A DNA stretch of 64,000 bases from Lepidurus packardi (taxonomy: Eukaryota > Arthropoda > Branchiopoda > Notostraca > Triopsidae): the NCBI GenBank assembly GCA_023053545.1, contig JAKZAN010000001.1, positions 6,468,565 through 6,532,564 on the forward strand, in the 5' to 3' direction. Below, one piece after another: positions 1 through 42,119 of the stretch. The translations under genes and the position numbers were made by a program. Every line of letters begins with the position of its first letter. The stretch's first letter is position 1. The notes beneath the pieces were generated by a model that searched no databases, was not told the origin of the DNA, and saw nothing but the letters and a program-made list of their open reading frames with translations.

Positions 1-33
1 CTTGTCTCATTAGTGTACTGTTTTTTCTTCCAG

Positions 34-391
34 ATGCCTTGCAAGAGCTGCCTGTGAACCTGACGTCCGTTAATCAGTGTTACAATAATAGTGTCCCGTC
101 TTCTAGCTACTTTTGTGCCGAGTTGGCCACACCGTATAACAAATGCAGGGTAAGGGAATTGATTATCCTTCAAAGCTACTTTTAATTTGGCATCTTTCCT
201 TCAAGGGGGACAGTATGCCGGGTAACCCCTTGCTCTGCCAAGAGAATAGGGGAGGAGCTTGGTCTATAGTCGGGGTAGCAAAGCAGCATATTCCGTGTGT
301 TCCTCAACTCGCTTTCAGTCCTTGGAGACCATATGATTCGATTGCGCCAAACACTGACTGGATCATAAGAACAGTGCGTTTTGCATCATAA
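34..391 (+). CDS. Trypsin-fold serine protease-like protein, C-terminal part (partial, window edge)
   Basis: Two exons are visible: 34-149 (after a TTCTTCCAG acceptor) and 206-391, ending in TAA, separated by a 56-base GT-AG intron. The translation follows the end of an S1 (chymotrypsin) domain: conserved Cys, then CAE, then CRGDS (the C191-x-G-D-S195 block), a PLLCQ strand, a GV..C turn and a final DWI helix motif. The catalytic serine context GDS is kept, but the usual GDSGGP is replaced by GDSMPGNP, a two-residue insertion in the oxyanion region. The protein may therefore be an altered-specificity protease or an inactive serine protease homologue; the His and Asp of the triad lie outside the window and cannot be checked. 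Such proteins are normally secreted. Family assignment is fairly sure, activity is not. Confidence 0.72.
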
Positions 392-556
392 TAACGCCTT
401 CAGTATAAGCTAGAAAAAAGTTAGAATCGAGGTGAAAATAGAGCGCGCGTCAAAATAAGGGGAGGAAAGAATTGTGTTCCCGCGTATTGTGCCCTTGTAT
501 ATATCGGTTATTGCACCCACGGAAAGTCAAGCTAATTACGCCAGTGTAGACTGTGC

Positions 557-562
557 AATAAA
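557..562 (+). terminator. Poly(A) signal AATAAA of the protease-like gene
   Basis: A canonical AATAAA lies 165 bases after the TAA of the protease-like gene on the same strand, a normal distance for a 3' UTR. No other + strand gene ends here. Confidence 0.6.
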
Positions 563-882
563 ATGTATTGGTAGTCTTGCTATATATCAAGCTTACCATG
601 GCGTCTGCAACTCCGTTTTACTAAGATAACTTATGATTTTACTAAGATATATTATAACCATACAAATCTGCCGTTTTATGAAAATCATCAGGTGTATTTA
701 TTTAAAGAGTTACAGATTTCTAATGAACAACACATCCATAAGCAAGAATCCGTTAAAGGTATTCGAGACTAATACGATCAGAAAGTGACTTGTCAAGATA
801 TATGAAATGAAAGGTAGTTAGGCCAATGAAATGTAGAAGAAAAATGGTTCAAAATATTTGGTTCCAAAGATTTGATAATGAT
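563..882. other. Intergenic spacer, protease to dNK
   Basis: AT-rich stretch between two convergent genes. It holds a minus-strand AATAAA (TTTATT on +) at 697-702, about 180 bases past the dNK stop and a reasonable poly(A) signal for that gene. I see no coding exon here. Confidence 0.5.
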
Positions 883-1856
883 TCAGGCACGTGGAGTTGC
901 CGCTAAGCAGTCTACATTGAAATCTTTTCTTGGGACGTCTTGCTGACAAGCTCCCCTATTCAGTATTTGGCTTTCTGTTTCTAAAATTTGCTCAAGCATC
1001 TTGTCCAGGTCAACATTAGCGTCGATTTCCAGCACCTACAAGAAAGATTTAATAAAAGGTGACACTTTCTCATGTGATTATGAAGCGTACTTGGGCGGGT
1101 ACAGGATAAGATACTTTTCGGTGAAGCCAATCTTCATGCACTTGATGCAAATGCTTAAGGTACTCCAGAGGGATTGTTTTTTCTTCTTTGCGGTTTCGTT
1201 TCATGATCCTGTCATGGACAATCTCAGGATCAGAACGGAGATAAACTATGAAATTATTCCTGTTAGAATTATGTTTTGAATTTAAAGTCGGTGTTTACCG
1301 ATAAGATCCACGTTAACATCAATCTGGCTTGTCATCCAGTCAAACCATTCAGACACCACTGCATACTCAGGGCCAGACATAACTCCTGACTGATAGAGGT
1401 TCTCGACGAAGCAATATCTAAGATATAAGCACTTAATTTCAACTCACCAGTTAAGTAACAATGCGTTACCTAGCACTGTATAAAGATCTTTCCAACAGTT
1501 TAACAGGTGCTTGGCATGGTCTAGTATGAAGGTCAAGCATGGTTAACTGAACATAGGACTGGAATGTGAAGCTCCATCGCGCTGGGTCTTGGTACAACAA
1601 TTCCTAAGAAGCGTAGAATTATGTTTTTAATTTCTTATATACATGTAATTAAAGCGTAGTTTACCAGTAGGTTGTGTCCTTTTACATTCCTCCAACTCTC
1701 AACTGGCTCAGTAAATATTTGCACATCTTGCAGCTTACCAAAATGCTTCAAGAACGTGGTTTTCCCACTGCCAATATTGCCTTCTACGACGACAGTAAAT
1801 GGCCTTTTAGTGCCTCCAACCAAGTTAATAGTCGGATGATTTGGAACAGGCGTCAT
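883..1856 (-). CDS. dNK: Deoxynucleoside kinase (insect dNK / mitochondrial TK2 family)
   Basis: Five exons on the minus strand: 1856-1665, 1603-1470, 1417-1299, 1245-1091 and 1035-883, joined in frame to 250 residues. The enzyme phosphorylates deoxynucleosides with ATP for the dNTP salvage pathway. Visible motifs: P-loop GNIGSGKT (residues 26-33), TEPVESW, the ERS motif at 102-104 followed by [10 protein letters not shown], the substrate loop SEWFDWM, and the LID segment [11 protein letters not shown] (161-170). Length matches Drosophila dNK (about 250). All introns are 45-62 bases. The start at 1856 was chosen because it lies just before the conserved domain; an in-frame ATG at 2117 would add 87 residues. 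The C-terminal tail after the [10 protein letters not shown] helix is short and variable. Transcribed away from CNPPD1. Confidence 0.93.
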
Positions 1857-2509
1857 TCTTGTTTTTATTTTGCGTGTGGAACAAGCACTGTCCAGCTGGC
1901 TTAAAACTAGAATACCGTAATGATAAGATAGGTTAGTCACAGATAAAAAGTCTTCGGAACTGTTATAGGAGCGGCCCTGTGTTGGCAACAGTCTAACGGA
2001 TACGAATAAAGCTTCTATTGAAGCACGGTACAAAAGAGATCCCGCCAAAGGTACTACGTTTAAAGTGGAGTGATTTCGCGCCGGACCGAAGCGCCATCGA
2101 GGACAAAATAAATACACCCATGACTAAGCATGCTTACCAGTTCGGCTGATGTGTTTTATCCATGATTGAACTGATGTAATAACATAATCCCGCATTTTAA
2201 CTTACATAAATTTCACTATTTAAATTCACTGCTTTAAATACATCAAGACAATGCGTTTGACAATGAATTTGGAAGAGTGCTGCTACTTGTCATCGTCTTG
2301 ATTTCAGCATGCCGTTTAGTGCCCATTTACAGCGGGCATGCGTACCATATTCGCTTCCACTGAGTATAAATTTGCCATGTTTGCGCCCACCCAGTGCAGT
2401 GCACTGCTGAACTGGACAGCTCTGACGTTTATTATTCGTCTGCATAGAGGCGCTACGAGCGGTAAGCATTCTTTCTCGCATGTTGTGCAAGTGGATAGTG
2501 TAAGCAACA
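1857..2509. promoter_or_regulatory. Divergent promoter region between dNK and CNPPD1
   Basis: The start codons of dNK (1856, minus) and CNPPD1 (2510, plus) face away from each other across 653 bases, so both promoters must lie here or upstream. The dNK side stays open in frame up to 2117, so part of this interval may be 5' UTR or leader coding sequence. No TATA box stands out. Bidirectionality is inferred from layout only. Confidence 0.45.
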
Positions 2510-4050
2510 ATGAGAACTAGGCTTGTTAAAAACAAATCGGTCTCGAGTAGCAAAGATTTCGAGGTATGTATAAGTACTCTAAATATATTCATTGCACTTA
2601 CGCTGCGTTAAGGTACATTTTTCATTTGAGAATGTACGAAATATTCCACATTTGTTTACTACGCTGGTCCTAAATCATGGCCATGCCCTTCCTGAGGTCT
2701 GTGTCAGAATTAGTTGCTAATGCATTTATTTTTCTTTATACATTACAGGCGTTACTCAATTATAATGGGCTTACCAAAAGACTTGAAAAGTCCTTGTACT
2801 ATGGATTGTATCCGGAAACCGAAAGACCTAGTCTAGCCCTCACGAGTTAGTTTTTCTTTCCTAAGACCTAACAGATCATGAAAATTAACTAATATTTTTT
2901 TTACATTAATTAGACTTAGCCGTGGAGCTGTTTAATCGGTTTGACATGCATGAATCGTTGGACCGTTTGCGTATGGATAGAGCTGCCGAAGTGAGCAGGG
3001 AAGCGTGTATTTCCCCCTGCTCTTTAATGTTGGCTTTGATTTACTTGGACCGTCTAAGAACGAACAACCCTGCGTACCTCTCGGCTTTGTCTTCCTCGAA
3101 AATCTTCCTTGTATCCGTCGTAAGTACCATCTCAATTAGGTAAGGTAAGGATAGTTAACGTTTTGTCTCAGCTTGTCGCATCCAAGTTTCTTCATGACGA
3201 TGGAGAAGACGACGCGGTTTACAACGACGAATGGGCCGCCAGTGCTGACATTGACATTTCTGAACTCAACCAACTTGAACGTGATTTCCTTGCCGCTATA
3301 GTATGATTTGTCTTTACTTTCAGAATAGGGTTTTAATATATTCTCTCAAAAGGACTGGAAATTATATGTGGATGATCAGGGTTTTGCTGATATTTTAACG
3401 TCCATAGAAGAAGAGGTTGCTTGCAGAGAAGGAAATAAACGAGGCTGGCTGACGTTTACTGATTTAAACATCTTGGCAAATGAGGCGGTTCTGACGGAAT
3501 CTTGGAACGTGCTAACTGCTGAAGTTATAACTGTAAGATACAAAGTTGCTAGCGAACTCATAAATTCTATTGCTTTGTTTAGGTGAGTTTGGCATGCATA
3601 ACAGCCTACGTAGCTAGCGTGTTGACCTTAATTGGCTCAGCATTGTTGGTTTCCCATTTGCCAGTGCACGCCCCGTCAACAGCTTTGGTCAGCTTGGATT
3701 TGTCTACGTCAACTACCACTACTATGGATTCACTAACTGATACTCGTCTGATTTCTGACTCGGTCGGCGATGACAGTCGTCTAAATCTGGAAACCGCCTT
3801 GACCAACCTTATGAATGATACCGTGCCTGAATTAACTTCTGACTTGACTGCGAGACTTGGCTTGGAACTCGGTGGAATACCATTTTGGAAACATGTGAAT
3901 TCGCAGGAAGAAACAAGGGACGATTATACCGATAAGCCTGTGGATGTTTGGACGACTTTCTTCCGCGAATCTCCTTTCCAGACTAAACCTGACATGTCTC
4001 GTTGGCTTAACGTTTACCCATTCGATTCGGGACTACGCTGGGCGGGCTAG
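2510..4050 (+). CDS. CNPPD1: Cyclin Pas1/PHO80 domain-containing protein 1 (CNPPD1 family)
   Basis: Six exons: 2510-2563, 2749-2845, 2914-3119, 3172-3300, 3353-3532 and 3583-4050, joined in frame to 377 residues (human CNPPD1 is about 410). The cyclin-like fold is recognised by SPCSLMLALIYLDRLR, the FLVSVLVASKFLHDDGE stretch across the exon 3/4 junction, NDEWA and LERDFLAAIDW, all typical of the family, followed by GWLTFTDLN and a hydrophobic helix. A Ser/Thr-rich variable C-terminus ends at RWAG. The family is related to PHO80-type cyclins and is often predicted to carry a membrane segment; its precise role is not established. Splice phases all agree. The start ATG is in exon 1, which encodes only 18 residues, so the N-terminus is the least certain part. 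Confidence 0.9.
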
Positions 4051-4186
4051 TCTTCCGTTTATTATTATCACATACTCCATTTCCAAAACGACTATTTTTA
4101 TGCATTTGTTAATCTCTGTGGTTATGGACATTTTCTCTATGTATTTTCATAACTGAGCCTTAACGTGGCATAATACAATCAGTAGA
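4051..4186. terminator. Shared 3' region of convergent CNPPD1 and BtpA-like genes
   Basis: Only 136 bases separate the two stop codons. TTTATT at 4058-4063 is a minus-strand AATAAA that would serve the BtpA-like gene; cleavage just beyond it would place the transcript end inside the last codons of CNPPD1. No canonical AATAAA is seen for CNPPD1 on the + strand in this interval. Confidence 0.45.
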
Positions 4187-5548
4187 CTACAACGGAGAAA
4201 TGTCTCGCAGTTTAAATACTTTTTCAGTAAATTGCTCTATTCGCTGGACATCCAAGTCTTGGTCCCATCTATACATTTTAAACGTTTTGAGTGTATTATT
4301 ATGACTTTTATAACCAAAATTACCTTCCTGCCTTTTTAAAGTGAGAACCAACTATTAAGCCGTCCGCTTTCGCGAACTTTTCCACGTTGCTAGAATCCAC
4401 ACCGGAGCCAATCAAAACAGGTATGTTCACGCTATTTCTAACAGCTACAAAATGAAGCCAATTATAGGTATGTGGGGCTTGTTTGGGAACAAAAACGGTT
4501 TACCTTCAAAATCTTGAACGTCTGCTGGTTGCCCTGTAGAGGAACCAGTGACTATAACCCCATCTGCTAAAAAGAACTCGGCTGCTTTGGCCGTTTCAGA
4601 AACCGAGACGTCGGCAGTGACGGCGTGGGAACTAAACAAAAGTTTTTTAAAGCTTCTTCCTAGCTTGAAGGAAAATAACAACCTATGTTTCTTCTTAATA
4701 TCGGCAAAGACAAGTATTTTTTCTGCTCCAATTTGTCTTCGATATCGAAGCAGATCGCCAGCACACGCTTCGATCCACCCTTCGTCAGCAACGTGGCCAA
4801 ACACAAAGCCTTCAGCTCGAATAAAATCTAGACTGCAGGCTTGGGCCACAGCCAGTGCTTCTTTATTTGCACCAGCCAAAATCTATCTCGTTCGTAATTA
4901 CTACGTGCACCGCTTTCATAAACAAAGCAATTACCTGAATGCCAACTGGCATGTTTGAAGGTAATGTGCATTTTATTTCATAGCAAAGCCTTGTCATGTT
5001 TGCAACTGCTTCGGGACCCATTTTATCAGGCTTAACGTACGGTATATCACTCATATTTTCAATTAACACTCCATCCTAGGTCATACATCTTTTATATCGT
5101 TATTACTGTCTATCATTTCTCAAGACATTACTAGTTTATATGAGGAATAAATTCTGGCTTCCTGACATGCCATTTCAACCAATTCATCAATATTTTGGCG
5201 TGCTTTGGGCGTTCCTGCAAAAAAATAAATCAAATAGTTTATTAGTGCAAGTTAAAGGTAGTATTTTGTGAATTATGTATGCCAATCGTAGATGACTATA
5301 ATCTAACTAGGATCTCACAAGATTCATGATTGGTACGAAACGAGGGTGGGCCAACACATGACGGTTGTGGCGCCAAGCGCTTTCGAAAAACGCGGTCAAA
5401 AACTCACCTTGAATGCGTGACTCTGGATGGTTTGAAACTACTTTGCAACTCAAATACTTAGAGTAGACTTACCCGGTAGTGCTTTTACATGTATCATGCC
5501 AATCACGTTGCAATATGCACGAGGAAATAATCGTCCTAGACGGGACAT
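4187..5548 (-). CDS. BtpA/SgcQ-family TIM-barrel protein
   Basis: Seven minus-strand exons: 5548-5473, 5214-5132, 5075-4935, 4882-4683, 4631-4504, 4444-4324 and 4268-4187, joined in frame to 276 residues, the usual full length. Family signature segments in order: IGMIHVKALPGTP near the N-terminus, DGVLIENMSDIPYV, GIQILAGANKEALAVA, DFIRAEGFVFGHVADEG, VFADIKKKHSSHAVTADVS, FFLADGVIVTGSSTGQPAD, PVLIGSGVDSSNV and GLIVGSHFKKAG. BtpA is known in cyanobacteria for photosystem I accumulation and its relatives occur widely in bacteria and archaea; animal members exist but their function is unknown. The chosen ATG gives an Arg-containing start (MSRLGRLFPRAY) that could be a weak mitochondrial signal. 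Ordinary short introns show that it is a resident nuclear gene, not contamination. Confidence 0.9.
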
Positions 5549-7606
5549 TTCGTTTTGGTCTTGTGTTACACGTTATTGGTGCTGCCAAAAACAGGCTTGC
5601 CCTCCCTCTACAGTCTACACTGTCTTTAGACGTCAAAGCCGCGTGTGTCTCTGTTTACTCATCGTTCCGGACTCGTGGAGCCAGCTAAGAGCATTAGATC
5701 ACACTCAGTAGGTAATCTAGTAGCAAACTTTGTATGCTAATTCTTTTGGGGAAGGACAAGATGGCTTTACAAAGCCTATTCGACTACAGTGTATCAACAT
5801 TATTTATTAATAACTTTTGCAAAAAGATGTACAGTAACGAACTTATTGATCGCTACATGGACTTTGCAAACTGACTAATCACATTGCTTCTCCTCTGTTC
5901 AGACCAATCCTGTCATTTCTAGCCTACTACACTTAGGTAGGGAATTCCTTCTAAACTCCTCAATCAATTAAAAGAGCAGCTTATTTAATTGCATAACCTG
6001 CTCCTTTAATTGACTAGGGAATTAGGAAGGGATATCGTGTTGAGAACCCTACTTAAGCGTAGAAGTAGGCTTCAAATGACAGGATTGGCCCAACAACGGA
6101 AAAGCAATGTAATTGGTCAGTTTGCAGTCCATGTAGCGATCAGTAAGTTCGTTACTGTACGAGTAGAAAGTTTCGTTTTCAGATTGTATTTGGTCTACAA
6201 ATGCGAAACAGCAGCGCAAACGTGAAAAATTTTTATTCGCATTCCTACGGCAGAACAATACAAGCTAACATTTAGCGACAGATTTTAGGACTTATATTTT
6301 GTGTCCTATCTTTGTTAAAAACGGATAACACGACAAAATTTTTTGATTATAAAACGTGCCCGCTATGTATACATCGTTGCACATGGGAGTATGGATAAGG
6401 CACGGAGATATTCGAGACGCTATGTTGGGCCATTTTTAAATTTTAGAAGCCCATATAAGCTTACACTTACTCCGATACAAAGCTGGTAAACAAAGGAGTG
6501 TTCCTGTCCATCTCTACAAATATCTTCTATACAAAGTTATAACAAATTACACTTTCAATGCATAATTTCTATGCTAAAAACAAGCAAGAGAGAAAAACTA
6601 ACTAAATCAAAACGGCAAACCCATTATGGAATGAATTCTTTTTAGAAGATGGAGGGAGTTAGTTCATTTTGTCACAATTTACTGGAACCTGATTTGTTAT
6701 GGTTTGGTGCACGATGGTCATAGTACCCTCTTCTAAACGAAAAAAATGACTGAATTATCACACCTTATTTAAGTGTAAACAAAGGGAATGCTTTTTATCT
6801 TTACGCGATTCGATCTTTAAGAAAGAACTTCTTTTAGCTTTACATAACAGGCAAAGCTCAAAACTCTCACCGGCTTACATTTTCTTGAGTATAACAATCA
6901 TAACATTCTCGTCTCCAACTTTAGTACAAACCGGGAATTATGCTTAAATTTATGGCACAGTATTTTTTAAAATTTGTTGCTTTGCTAACTTTTAACAAAA
7001 TAAACCAAGACTTGCTAACAGAAGGCACAAGTTGTTTCATTGAGAGAAGTTTCCATTGTGGGAATGAACACATATGAAAAGTTGTTGTTGCTCATGGTTT
7101 GGCATCATGGGATTACCCTGGTCTCCTTCTTTTGTTGTGGCTGCCCTGTGCTGAGATCACAAATCCCTTCGTTTTGTCTTGGGTTCAATATGCGGATTCA
7201 GTTCGGACCAAAAAAAAAGTTGCGCCATTTCTTGCTTGACTTTGTTCTGTACTCCAAATTCATTCCTATCCACCACGGTAACATCATAGGGAGCGACGTT
7301 TTTTTTTTTAATTTAATTTTTTTCGTTTTAGGTATGATGTAAGACCAGGTACGAGCAATCCAAGGGATAAAGCACCACCGTCCGTTATAAACCACAGAGA
7401 ACTCGAAGACTCCATAAATTTTTTTTGCAAGTGTTTTGCGGCTTGAGGAGTATCATGGAAGGCACTGGGGGAATTTTTTTCGAAGTCGCCTGCACTTGTC
7501 CGGAATGGTTGAATAGCAGATAATCAGAGAGGTGATATAGATTGAGCGTAAACATTTTTTGCATAACCGAGATTCAAAGTGTCCTACCAATACCATGTTC
7601 TTTAAC
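5549..7606. other. Spacer between the BtpA-like gene and grainyhead 3' end
   Basis: This 2-kb stretch contains the 5' side of the BtpA-like gene, the foldback element at 5830-6159 and, nearest 7606, the presumed 3' UTR of grainyhead. Minus-strand ATTAAA-type signals occur in the AT-rich run at 7304-7322. No coding exon was recognised. Confidence 0.5.
5830..6159. mobile_element. Foldback/MITE-like element, copy 1
   Basis: About 330 bases arranged as a long imperfect inverted repeat. The left arm begins TACAGTAACGAACTTATTGA at 5830 and the right arm ends with its complement at 6159; pairing continues inward through CTACATGGACT, CAATCCTGTCATTT, TAGGGTTCTCAACACGATA-like sequence and a core hairpin of TCAATTAAA(A/G)GAGCAG arms. 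A related element is at 40731-41292. There is no coding capacity, so it is non-autonomous; superfamily not assigned. Confidence 0.7.
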
Positions 7607-38227
<30,621 letters not shown>

Positions 38228-40730
38228 GATAATAACAAGTTTATCCCCCCAACACTGTTAAAACACGTGGTTCGTTTTCCTTAACCGCGAACGTTTTCGT
38301 GTTTGTCGTTCAATTCCTGAAACGAACAACAGAGCTTTACCGCTCCACAACCAGTCTGGTAACGTTCTGCGCTGCGGGCTATCTTAAGACACACACAACA
38401 TTCAAAAGATGCGTCCAAACCTCTTTTGATTATGCAAATGCGTGGGTGTTCCCATCCATGCAACATTGACTGGCTATTACTCCGTAGGGCATAGAAAAGG
38501 ACGTTTGCAAGCAGGACTACACAACCTTCAATTTTGGCATCACATATAACCACTTCTCGCAATAAACTGTATCACTTATGAGCCAGTGAAGAAATGTTTT
38601 TTTCGAATTCCGAGAACTGGAATTATACTCTTGACAGTCGTTTCTTTTCTTGGGGATAAACGTCAACACGTGGTTTGGTATTCAAGGGTCAGTATGGCTG
38701 ACGTTCTGACATTTTTGGCTTGTCCAGGAAATCCAAACTCTTGGCACTTACCACACGGGGAATGGCAACCTAGTGCTGCTGGCCTTCTAGACAAACTCTA
38801 CCCTCTCTTTCTCTCCGGTACCACTCTTCCAAGTCGAACTCCTTTCTTCTGTACTGCTTATCTGTCCGCTCACGGCACTCTCTTCTTATTACTCACTACA
38901 GCCCCTCTTGGGTTTTTATGGATAGTTCAAAAAGAAGCTGTACGAAGAAGATGGTAGTAAAAGAGACCTAAGGAAACGCGGAAAGGAAAGTTAAGATAGG
39001 CACATTTCTGATGAAAATAAGAAGAGAAGGAAAAAGGGCAGAAAAGGAATGGACCGAGAGAGAGAGAGAGGGAGAGAGAACAGGATTCCATTTGGAAACA
39101 CCACCTAGCAACCTTGGTTGATGCCACGTTTGCCCCCCCAGAAAATCATGGGCACGGCTCCACTCCGCAAGCTCAGGTAGATACGCCATAGCTAAGGGAC
39201 GAGATGGATTGAGGTTTTCATAGCGTTATGGCAGCGCTTCTGGCAGCTCGTCTCGTACGCCCAGCGAGAAATACCCGCAAATCTTGAGCTTCTGGCCGGG
39301 AAGTGAGGTTCCTGGCAAGATTGCATCTCTGAACTACACAATCTATGCACATTGCACAAAAGCATGCAGATGGCGGAGAGTTTTCCCTTAGATTTTCAAC
39401 CAGTTAGTCATTTTGGGCCCCAGAGAATCTAAATCGTCAAGTGTACTAAATCGTCATTTTGGGCCCGATCTAAATCGTCCATCGTCAATCTAAATCATGG
39501 CGGACTGCAAGGGCCAAGCTTCTGTTTTTATTCGTTTTCAGCTACTCCAGGCTGCTGCTTTGTGCTTTGATTAGATCTCTGTCGAAGACGCGAGGAAGGT
39601 CGATGAAGTAGGTCTTTGGGCAGTCAGGTGAGACATTGGAAAGCGATTCGTCTAGCTGCCAAAGTTTGAACAAGTTTGGAATTGCAATGAAGGCAGCTAC
39701 TACTTTGTTTTTCCCGTAATACATTCAGTATGTTTGAAAGCACTTAACGATGTGTAGTTGCTTGTCCATTTTTGTCGATTAAAAACCTCCAACCTGCACG
39801 CTGTATTTGTGCTCTAATAAGTAATGTTTCACTTTAGGGAAAAAAATAGATTTGTAAATAGATACGGGAACAGAGCGGCTGTCCTTCTGTTCTCACAGAG
39901 CAATTGTGCGGCGACTACAGGGGTAAGTGTAGTAAAAAAATATTGAGAATGAAATGGCTTACTACGGTACGCCGCACGCAAGGACTCCTAACCGTTCCGG
40001 TTTGGATGCCACGATTCATATTTTGTCTGGGGAGATTACGGTATGGTCCTTGTTTCTTGCTTCTATTCTATAGTAGTAATTCCTGATACTTGAAGTTGGC
40101 CTATACGATCTTGCGGATCAAGTTTTCCTCTTCTTCCTCATTCTCGCGTGTGCAACAGGTTTTACAGGTACACTCATAAAATTCGTGATACCAAAGCTGT
40201 CGGTGAAGTTTTCGCGCGAAACAGCCCGAACAGGCTAAGCGAGACTACAAACGCCAGATACAAATTTTCAGTCAGAAACGGTAGAGGTATATCCTGCAAA
40301 CGCAAGTTTTTAATGATCGTTGGTTGAGAAACAGATCCAGAACTGTCTCAAAGCTAGGCACCGCGAACCGCAGGCTATAGGAGCATGAAGGCTTTCGAGA
40401 ACCCACGTACGTACTCCCGCTTGAGATACTTAGACGGTAACATCCTAGAAACTCGGCAATAGTATACGTTCTTTACCTTGCCGCGATGACGGGATTGAAT
40501 ATTGCGGGAATTTCCCATGACTTGATAGAGACTCAGTGCTAAATTAGCATGCCATAGACTGAACGAATTGTCTAGTACCAGTAAGTAATGAAACCTTCGG
40601 ATATTTTTGGCTAGTAAGCTATGTTTGGGCACGATGCAGTGGTATGAAGTACGAAACGATGGTGTTTTTCGTTTTGTTCTTTCAATATCTTCAACTCTTT
40701 CTGTACTTCTTGGTCTATTGCATACTTTTA

Positions 40731-41292
40731 TTGTACTTAAACTATTTATTGCTATACGGACTTTGCAATTTGACCAATGACATTGTTATTCAGTCTTTTC
40801 GACCAATTCTGTCATTTCCAGACAACAACTACGCTTATGTAGGGTTCTCAACACACTAGCCATTCTAAAATTCCCAATGAATTAAAGGAGTACGTCATTC
40901 AAATAAATATCATATCGTTCAATTACTGGCAAAAGGACAGAACCAGGAAAGTGCTTGGCGACCATGAATCAAGAACTTATCTCAAATTCAATTCAAGTTC
41001 AATTAATCAAGAACTTATTATACTTATCAATAGCTTGTATACCCAAGCAATTTATTGTTTTATCCATTTTGCCAGTAAATACAGTATTGATGTAGCGTCA
41101 CTACTAAAGGAAACTTAATTGAATGACCTGCTTCTTTAATTGACTGTGGAGTTGAGCAGGGTTATCGTGTTGACACCGTATGTAAGCGTAGTAGTAGCCT
41201 GGAAATTACAGGATTTTTCGAAACGACAGAAAAGCAATGTCATTGGTCAATTTGCAAAGTCCGTATTGCGATCAATTGTTTGAGTACTGTAC
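40731..41292. mobile_element. Foldback/MITE-like element, copy 2
   Basis: Same family as 5830-6159. The left arm (TTGTACTTAAACTATTTATT, then ATACGGACTTTGCAA and TGACCAATGACATTG) is matched by the reverse complement of the right arm ending at about 41292. Inner arm motifs CAATTCTGTCATTTCCAG and AGGGTTCTCAACAC are shared with copy 1. The centre (about 40880-41110) is longer than in copy 1, so copies differ by internal insertion or deletion. No coding capacity. Confidence 0.65.
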
Positions 41293-42119
41293 CGTACCTT
41301 CACTACATTCACAACATTTCAATATTTCTTATAATATCTTCATACTTCCCACACATCGAATTGTATTGTATTGGGCACAGATTGCTGAGCAGCGTAATCC
41401 GAATTTGCTTTGGGGCATCCAAAAGTAAGTCTTTGACGTCTGACGTGTACATATTTACAGTAATTACTGTTACTAACACATTGGAAATGTCTAGCTTTCT
41501 ACTTATAATCCGATTTGGCTTTGAGCGGGGCTATGCGACCACACTTCCTAGTTATTCTTCTAGGTCTACCCCAGCAAAAGTTGACGGTCTTGAAATTCGA
41601 ATAGCCTTGACTTAAAAAAATGGGCTTTGGTATAAGGTCTGTTGAAATTCGAGTTTCACTCGGCTCAGGTATGATGGACAGAATATACGATGAAGGAACC
41701 TTTCACGGTCAACGATGCTAGTCCCCTGTTCTTAGATAAAATGCCAAGATAAGTTATCCCCAGTAGAGCAAATCTTTTCCCGTCCCTTGGTCTTCTCTAT
41801 TTCTCATTAGCAGTGCTGGGCAAAATACCCAGTTTAAACTTGATTTGCCTGAACTTTGACTTGCATGCCTTTCCAGAACTGTAGAAATGATCATGGTAGA
41901 ACGTGTATACTCACAAAGAAAAGAGAAAATCCCCTTTAAACTTAAACCCCTAACTCGCCAAAGCCTCGAATAAATGTCAGTTTAGTACTCAAGCGACTTA
42001 GTCTTTCAAGTCAATGTACATCGCCCATGTCGAGAAACATTGTCTCTAAAGATGGTTATCATCTAGAGTTGTGTCAAAATGTGTAAGGTCTGAAGCCACG
42101 TAGAGGCTTAAATATGGTA

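Noticed and set aside
38586..38957. 123-codon + strand ORF upstream of grainyhead
   Set aside because: Hydrophobic but without recognisable domain, promoter or splice support.
39390..39500. Repeated TAAATCGTC / CATTTTGGGCCC words
   Set aside because: Too short and irregular to call a satellite or array; no spacer-repeat pattern as in CRISPR.
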